From NCBI RefSeq assembly GCF_949628215.1, contig NC_134277.1, positions 110,439,463 through 110,503,462 on the forward strand: DNA of 64,000 nt, given 5' to 3'. Positions 46,001-64,000 of the stretch are shown here, piece by piece. The notes under the pieces are model-generated. The model ran no database searches and was not told the DNA's origin. It saw nothing but the letters and a program-made list of their open reading frames with translations. A program made the translations under genes and the position numbers. Positions within the stretch are counted from its first letter, which is position 1; each line of letters begins with the position of its first letter. This stretch comes from Phalacrocorax aristotelis (Eukaryota > Chordata > Aves > Suliformes > Phalacrocoracidae).

Positions 46001-48089
46001 TTCTCCCTGAGACAAGAAAAAAGCATTGCTTTACTAAAACCAAGGTTTTTCTGTTTGTGACGTCAACAGCATGCTATTGCCTTTGTTTTTCTGATCTGTA
46101 GGGCCAAAAAGTACGTCCAGTATTTGGGATGAAGGCCAAATGGGTATGACTAATATTACAGTATCAACACACGTCTTACTGGAAAACAGAAGTTTACACA
46201 AAACACTTTGTAAGAATATTAGAATTGCCATCATTTCGTTCTGCTAGAAGAAGAAGAAAAGAAGGGTTGTAGGCTCAATTTCTTTTTAGCTACGACTCAA
46301 TTTTTGTGCTTTCCCATTTTGTGTTCTAGCTGATATGGTGGTTTCATCCCCGGTTGATTCTCAGTGGGCATACGCATAGTGCTTGTGAAGTGCTGCACGC
46401 GGGGAAAATTCCAGAAATCAGCGTCCCGTCGTTCAGTTGGAGGAATAGAAACAACCCTAGTTTCATCATGGCAAGTTTTAATTTTTTTTATTTTTGTCAG
46501 ATAACTTTCATAAATAAATCAACATGGCAGTCAGCTATATTTTAAAACTGATTCTACCTGTAAAAACAAAAAATAAAAAAATTGCCTACCCACCCGACCC
46601 ACTCAGTACACTGCATCCACTTTATAAAGTACATCCGTGGGAGCCAAATGTTCCGTGTGGTACAAAGCAATGCTGTTAAAGATCTAATTAGTATCATCTG
46701 GGTACAAGCATCTAACATTTCTTTTCTTATAAAGAGGGTGCATTGTAAACTATTGACTTGTAAAAATCATCAGTATTGTGCACTGAACAGTAGAAAGACT
46801 AGTTTGGCTTGGTTGATTTACCAGCTCTGCAAACAAGACCGTATCCACCCCAAACTCTTGCGTGGTGACCGTGGTTTTTGAACTTGTGCATTAACCACTT
46901 CACACAGTGAGTGAAAACGTTTGTCACATGCCAATAGCCTGCCTCCTCGTTTCCAATTCACATTTCATACAGTGTGTTGGCTATGCTCTCGCAGGCAGTT
47001 CCAGTGCTCAGTATATCCTTAGAGGTAAATCAATTAGTTTCCCAGTTTGAAAATAGAACTCCTAGCAACTTGGAGTAAGAGGCAAAACCTACCATCTGTT
47101 TACAGAGTAGTCTGTGACTTGGGGGGGAGATCTTGCATGTATTTTTAACTGCTCTTGAGTTGAGGCTGCTCAATACACAGATAACCCCAAACGTCTAACT
47201 TCATTTTATGCAACGGTTAATATATCTTGTTGAAAGTAGTTCTGTTTATTCCATATTCCTGAGAGTAGCTGCCTTCAAACTACACATGCTCTCTGCACAC
47301 GCCAGACAGTGCATCTTCACTGCAAAACAAGAGGTTGGCTAATTAAAGTTGCATAATCTTCACTACTGTCTTAACTCGGCCTCGGTCCATTGTAAACTTT
47401 AATTTGAACTGCAAAGTCAAGCCAAAACCCAATGAAGTTCTTTGTTGTCGAAGTTCATGCTCGTAATTTGGATTAGCCAACGTGTTTTTTGCAGCATGTA
47501 CTGGGTAGGAGGAGTACTCGGGGGGGGGGGGGAGGAAGGGGCACATTCACAAAACCTAACTTTAGCCGGGGAAGGCTCCTTCCAGGTGGATTTACAGCAG
47601 CTAAAGTTAGGCTTCTCTTGAAGGCAGATCAGATGAGGAGCCCAGCTCTCTTATTTACGCTAGGTGGAATACGAGGAAGGTTGGCCTCTGGGCTAATGTT
47701 GGCCTGGTGAATGTTCCAGCTAGTGCCCAGCACCGCAAGGTACGGACTCTTCAGCCCCATGAAGAAGGCACTGGTACTAGGAAACTGGCCCCAGCCCTGG
47801 CCACCCAACACAGAATTTAGAGATCAGAGATCTGACAGCCGTGGTTGTTACTCCTGATTCAGAACCCACTGTGACAGCAAAGTGACAATCTTCATTTCTT
47901 TTCCAGGGCAGCATAACACCAACTGACTTCTCCCTCCAAAAATGCTTCCTTCCGTATGAGAGCAGAGTCTTTACTATATACTGTGCAGCAGGTGCTCTGC
48001 TTGTAATCCTGATACTAGCTCATTTTCAGCTTCTCACGCCACCATTTTATTTTGCTCAGCGTTTAATCAGTAAGCATAAAGCAGTATGA
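39769..48089 (+). CDS. MPPE1: MPPE1 (PGAP5), metallophosphoesterase 1, complete
   Basis: MPPE1/PGAP5 is a Mn2+-dependent metallophosphoesterase of the early secretory pathway. It removes the side-chain ethanolamine phosphate from the second mannose of GPI anchors, allowing efficient ER export of GPI-anchored proteins. Nine exons (39769-40043, 40892-41000, 41325-41428, 42387-42467, 44188-44296, 45226-45297, 45409-45531, 46330-46470, 47907-48089) give 398 residues; the human protein is 396 as I recall. All metal-site blocks are present: ADTH (74-77), GDIFDEG (116-122), GNHD (154-157), His251 in HYPLY, GHTH (304-307). There are two membrane segments (about 21-45 and 359-381) and a C-terminal KHKAV, a KxKxx ER-retrieval form. 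The ATG at 39769 is the first in frame; the apparent extension to 39742 begins at TTG. Intron 8 uses a GC donor. Confidence 0.97.
40892..41000 (+). CDS. MPPE1: MPPE1 coding exon 2
   Basis: Residues 93-128, [18 protein letters not shown] to KWSSPQ. It carries the second metal block GDIFDEG. Acceptor CCTTTCAG, donor CAG|GTATGA. Confidence 0.96.
41325..41428 (+). CDS. MPPE1: MPPE1 coding exon 3
   Basis: Residues 129-162 plus two bases, with the GNHD block in [12 protein letters not shown]. Acceptor TTTCATGCAG, donor TATGA|GTAAGT. Confidence 0.96.
41961..42327 (+). mobile_element. CR1 LINE, 5'-truncated 3' end
   Basis: Well-preserved CR1: GGGGAGACCTCATTGCAGCC, GACAGGACAAAGGGTAATGG, TAGATTTAGACTGGATATAA, GCAACCTGATCTAGTTGAAG, AAGGTCCCTTCCAACCCAAA, ending ATTCTATGATTCTATG. 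The usual short G run before TTGGACTAGATG is expanded to 17 G. It is the youngest-looking CR1 in the window. Confidence 0.95.
42250..42266. repeat. Run of 17 G inside the CR1
   Basis: Seventeen consecutive G residues, where CR1 normally has about five or six. A slippage hot spot and an assembly risk. Confidence 0.9.
42387..42467 (+). CDS. MPPE1: MPPE1 coding exon 4
   Basis: An 81-nt exon encoding [15 protein letters not shown] to TRKGI, too short for an ORF scan. Acceptor GGCACAG, donor AA|GTGAGT; the split codon gives Asn190. Confidence 0.94.
42468..44187 (+). other. MPPE1 intron 4
   Basis: About 1.7 kb with no repeat or exon that I can support. Confidence 0.65.
44188..44296 (+). CDS. MPPE1: MPPE1 coding exon 5
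   Basis: Residues 191-226, [14 protein letters not shown] to LNCSQQ, including the conserved NSVAM.GDGC block. Acceptor CTTTTCCAG, donor CAG|GTAAGA. Confidence 0.95.
45226..45297 (+). CDS. MPPE1: MPPE1 coding exon 6
   Basis: A 72-nt exon for residues 227-250, [14 protein letters not shown] to PILLQ. It is the variable loop before the catalytic HYPLY and the least conserved part of the protein. Acceptor ATTCACAG, donor ACAG|GTGTGT. Confidence 0.9.
45409..45531 (+). CDS. MPPE1: MPPE1 coding exon 7
   Basis: Residues 251-291, [16 protein letters not shown] to QEASHK. His251 is the expected metal ligand. Only 111 nt of intron separates it from exon 6. Donor AAG|GTTTGA is a weak 5' site. Confidence 0.94.
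46330..46470 (+). CDS. MPPE1: MPPE1 coding exon 8
   Basis: Residues 292-338, with the final metal block [10 protein letters not shown] and [12 protein letters not shown]. The exon ends ATCATG and is followed by GCAAGT, a GC donor. The nearest GT would shift the frame and lose the conserved FIM-GSITPT join. Confidence 0.93.
46471..47906 (+). other. MPPE1 intron 8 (GC-AG)
   Basis: About 1.4 kb beginning GCAAGT and ending TTTTCCAG. It contains a 13-G run at 47520-47532. No other feature is visible. Confidence 0.8.
47520..47532. repeat. Run of 13 G
   Basis: Homopolymer G run followed by AGGAAGGGG in MPPE1 intron 8. It is not flanked by recognisable CR1 sequence. Confidence 0.85.
47907..48089 (+). 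CDS. MPPE1: MPPE1 coding exon 9 (terminal)
   Basis: Residues 339-398 and stop TGA. It begins [13 protein letters not shown], contains the second membrane segment and ends KHKAV. Acceptor TTTTCCAG. Confidence 0.95.
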   Translation, partial: GSITPTDFSLQKCFLPYESRVFTIYCAAGALLVILILAHFQLLTPPFYFAQRLISKHKAV

Positions 48090-51000
48090 AGAGCCAGACA
48101 TCTGCATTCAGTCACTGAAATACCAAAGCTGAGAACAGTCAAACATCAGACTATATTCATGCCAGCAAATGACCTAATTTGATTGCTAGTCTGAAGGCAG
48201 GTTGCATTTACACATACCATAGAAGTCCTATACAGCTGATATGACTACTACAGGATAAATAATTAACTGAAATGAACATTTCATGCTGTACAAAAATACT
48301 GTATTCTACAATCAAATGAGTCCTTTTCCTGCTATAATTTTTGTATCAAATATGTATATTAAAAGTGTAACTGTACATTATGTAAATCCTATAGCCTCAT
48401 CACTTATCTGCACTAGTGTCTTACCCTGGTGGAGGCTCAGTCCTGCAAACTGGAAATGTTTCTCTGTTTTATTGCTGCATGGCCCTTCTAACGTCATACT
48501 TCTGTGAGGGTCAGGCAGAAACTAGATACATCAGCACTGAGAGATGCGGGTTTCCATAACCTTTTTAGGATGTCACATGTAAGGGACTGTGGTTTGGGAC
48601 AAGAGATCTTCCAGTTCCCGACACATTGAGTTGTTAGCTGACTACAATTTGCAGTTATCGTCTACCAGACAACAACAGGAAGAAGCTCGTGGATCCAGTT
48701 TGCTGATACGCACTTGAAACCTGCTTAAAAAAAAATTAGGGTGACACCTCAGGCTGCTGTTTTTTAAAAAGATGTGCTATGATGAGCTTAAAAAAAGAGG
48801 GCCCTATTGCATCCCAGAGATCTGTGTGGTGACGGGCCCACCAGTTGCCGATCTTCTGCAAGAAGGAAGGTCAAATACAGCTGCAGTAACATTATCCTAC
48901 GCCTCGGCCCTCAGTCTACGGACAGACAGGGATAGGAATGCACGTTATTTCAGATTCCTGCAGGGCTGCCAAGTTCTGTTAACTTCTTGTAGAGTCACGT
49001 TTTGACCCGCACTAGCTCTTCCGCGGGGAGGCGGAGGCCACCAGCTGCGCTGCGGCGCAGGGCAGAGCTGGGCCAGGGGCCCCCACCTGGAGGCAGTGCG
49101 GGGAACATAAAATCTGAGCTTGGCGTCTTCGCGTGCTGTGTATGAGGAAAGAGGCAGCAAACCTACCGCTCCTCCCCACCCGCCCCAGAAAAACCAGCGG
49201 GACTATTTCACACTAGGACCAGTTTTCCTGCTGACGTTCCTGCGGAGGCTGGGAGCTTTAGCCTGCACTCGTGGGCCGGGGGTTGTTTTTAAAGAAAAAG
49301 ACTATATTTTGTTAGTCGCTCTCTTACAGTCTTTGGCATGGGAAATGAATCTGTGCGTTTGGGAATTTTGTTAGTTTAGTCCACCCAGCCTTTCACTTTC
49401 TGGGACATGTCTGATGACTACATTGAACATACAGCTATCAAAGTATACACACTTCTGGGAAGGGGAAATGGTCATATTAGAGTATCTAAAATGGGACTGT
49501 GCCATCAAGGAGAAACGAGTTCTCAATTTGCCTGTAGTCTGAATTTAAAAAGATGGCTGACTGGGCTTTAGAACCAATAATGGTGCTCATAGTAAAAAGT
49601 TAATCAAACCTGCTGATTTATATGCCAATGTGGGAAACGCGTTAGCTCTTTCTCTCGCTCTCTCCCCCCTTAAATTTACAATGAGGTGGGGGGAATGGTC
49701 CAAAGTCTGATAAAACACTCTATGAAGTAATGTAGTCTAACACTTCGCTAGGTTTCTGTTATTGCAACTGTAATTTTAGACATTTGTACAGGTTATCTTG
49801 GACACAGGAAAAGTATATAGTCACAGACATAAAACACCTATGTATAAAATATAAAGCAGTGTTATAGTTACTAAAAAGGACATGCCTTATTGCTACAGCA
49901 ATTCTTGCTTTTTATATATTGTACTGTACCACAACTTGTTTTGAGAATGTCGTTTGCATAAATTATTCAAGTTTGAGAAATATTCACACGTTTTGATTCT
50001 ACAATATTTAAAATAAAACCATTTTCTAATGTGTCTCTTTATTAAAAGAGAAATAAAAATGTCATCTTGTAATTCTCTTAGGCCAGACACAAGGGTTTAT
50101 ACACCTTTTTTTGTTTTTTTAAGTTCTTTCTCGCTATTTACTTGCACAATGAAAGCCGCTGTTGGTACAAAGATTGAAGAGCTCTATATAATGGTGCTTT
50201 ATGCATTCACAATCGGTCTGTGCAATTGTGAAGTTCTATGAATGACCAAAGAATTACCAAACATATTTTCTAAATATAAAGGAGGGAAAAAAAAAAAAAC
50301 AAACCCTTGGTTCCCATTAAAACAACACCAGGTTGCAATTTGGACACTTGAATGAATTCCAATGTTTTAAAGCTGAGACTTCAAAAGAGAAAGGCATGTT
50401 TGCTGCAACATCCGGTGACTGTAATACCTTACTTGGAAAGGTAAGTGGTTAATTTGCATAATTTATAATTTTTATACTAAAGAGCATTTTTATATAAACC
50501 AGAAAAAAACCCCTAAACTCTACAGATAAAGGTCTTACCTCCAGTCACTGCTGCAGGTAAGGTTGACATCAAGCTGTACAGCGCAATCAAAAACATACTT
50601 ACATCTTAGCTCATTTTACAGGTACAGCCATAATCAAGGCACAAAGATCTTCTACAAGTATTTTTCTTCAATAAAGTTGTACAAAATAATATTACATTTT
50701 ACAGTCTGTACAATATAATAAACCAGCAGTAAAACAAAAAAATATATATAGGGAGAGGACTGTTGTCCAAGAATGATCTGAACTAAAAGGATCATTTGTG
50801 GACAGCACAAATAACGTAAGTGAGGGTGGTAAATTTTCTGCCTCGCTGCAACAGGCTGAAAAGTAGCTGTAATTCAAATGCCTGAGGTGTGCAGAGACGC
50901 TTAGCTCCAGAACCCCAGAAAAATTGCTTTGTCTTCACTATTCCTCTCATTATCTACTCTACTTCCCGTGCCAGTAACGGCTTAAAAGAGGAGGTCACTT

Positions 51001-51546
51001 TATCAGTTGACCTGCAACTCAGAAATGCTAAAAACTGTGACAGAGTAATAAATATTGTGGTGCTGCTACATTGTGTGTCTACTTCCTCAACAGTATTTAA
51101 TAACCTGATACAAAGTGCATTAATCTTTTTTTCACCCATCAAGTACTCTTCAATGTCGTGTTAAAAAGGAAACCCACACAGAGGGATAGGTACGCCTTTA
51201 GTGTCATCCGGCCGACAGTTTGAACTGACGTTAACCTGCTGGAAAAAATTTAGCAGGTCACGTTCAGTTAAAAAAACACAACCTAAGGGAACAGAGGTAG
51301 CCAAAGGGCTTAGTGGAATGACGAAGAAGTGGCATGTCAAAATAAAGCACAAAAATAGTCCCAAAAAGCATGAAGGAAAACCAACCCAAACTCGCTTCAA
51401 ATCAGCTTTAAGGTTAAATAATTAAAGTAAACAAAGTGAAGAGACTGACATTTCTATAGTATATTCTTCCACCCTGTGTGGGGTAGCATCAAGAGAAAGA
51501 GTAAGGAGCAAAGAATTTAAAACCACAGGTTCCACGGTGATCCCCC
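48090..51546. other. Convergent 3' UTR zone, MPPE1 and GNAL
   Basis: 3.5 kb between the MPPE1 stop (plus) and the GNAL stop (minus), probably mostly 3' UTR of the two genes. Candidate poly(A) signals on both strands cluster at 50012-50057. An ATTAAA at 48358-48363 could serve a short MPPE1 3' UTR. A GC-rich patch at about 49020-49100 has no coding content that I recognise. Confidence 0.55.
50012..50057. terminator. Clustered poly(A) signals on both strands
   Basis: Plus-strand AATAAA at 50012-50017 and 50052-50057 could end MPPE1. Minus-strand AATAAA at 50043-50038 could end GNAL. If all are used, the two 3' UTRs meet or overlap by tens of bases. Confidence 0.45.

Positions 51547-64000
<12,454 letters not shown>

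Overview
The window is nuclear DNA from a vertebrate, most likely a bird. It carries spliced genes with GT-AG introns, two CpG islands, and several CR1 retrotransposon 3' ends closing in the avian-type ATTCTATG octamer. The gene order IMPA2 - MPPE1 - GNAL matches, inverted, the block I know from human 18p11. The species cannot be named from the sequence. There are no prokaryotic-style operons, CRISPR arrays or phage genes.

Layout. (1) Positions 1-15,982, minus strand: the first five coding exons of IMPA2 (inositol monophosphatase 2); the remaining exons lie off the left edge. Its promoter is the CpG island at about 15.5-16.75 kb. (2) 16.75-25.4 kb: a gene-poor interval with a decayed CR1. (3) 25.4-34.5 kb, plus strand: a CpG-island promoter and a complete seven-exon gene for a 264-residue coiled-coil protein. 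Its last exon resembles the extreme C terminus of the ciliary protein CEP290, but the gene is far too short to be CEP290. This is the least expected object in the window. (4) 39.7-48.1 kb, plus strand: a complete nine-coding-exon MPPE1 (PGAP5) gene for 398 residues, with one GC-AG intron. (5) 51.5-61.7 kb, minus strand: the six 3'-terminal coding exons of GNAL (G-alpha-olf), which ends tail to tail with MPPE1; its 5' exons lie off the right edge.

The genes do not form a pathway. IMPA2 recycles inositol phosphates, MPPE1 remodels GPI anchors for ER export, and GNAL couples receptors to adenylyl cyclase. The CEP290-like protein is probably centrosomal or ciliary, which is inference from one terminal motif plus heptad-rich sequence.

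Exon borders were placed by reading splice sites by eye and checking that reading frames join exactly (517, 795, 1197 and 600 coding nt). Homologies are from memory of the families, not from a search. Untranslated exons, transcription starts and poly(A) sites are the least certain parts.
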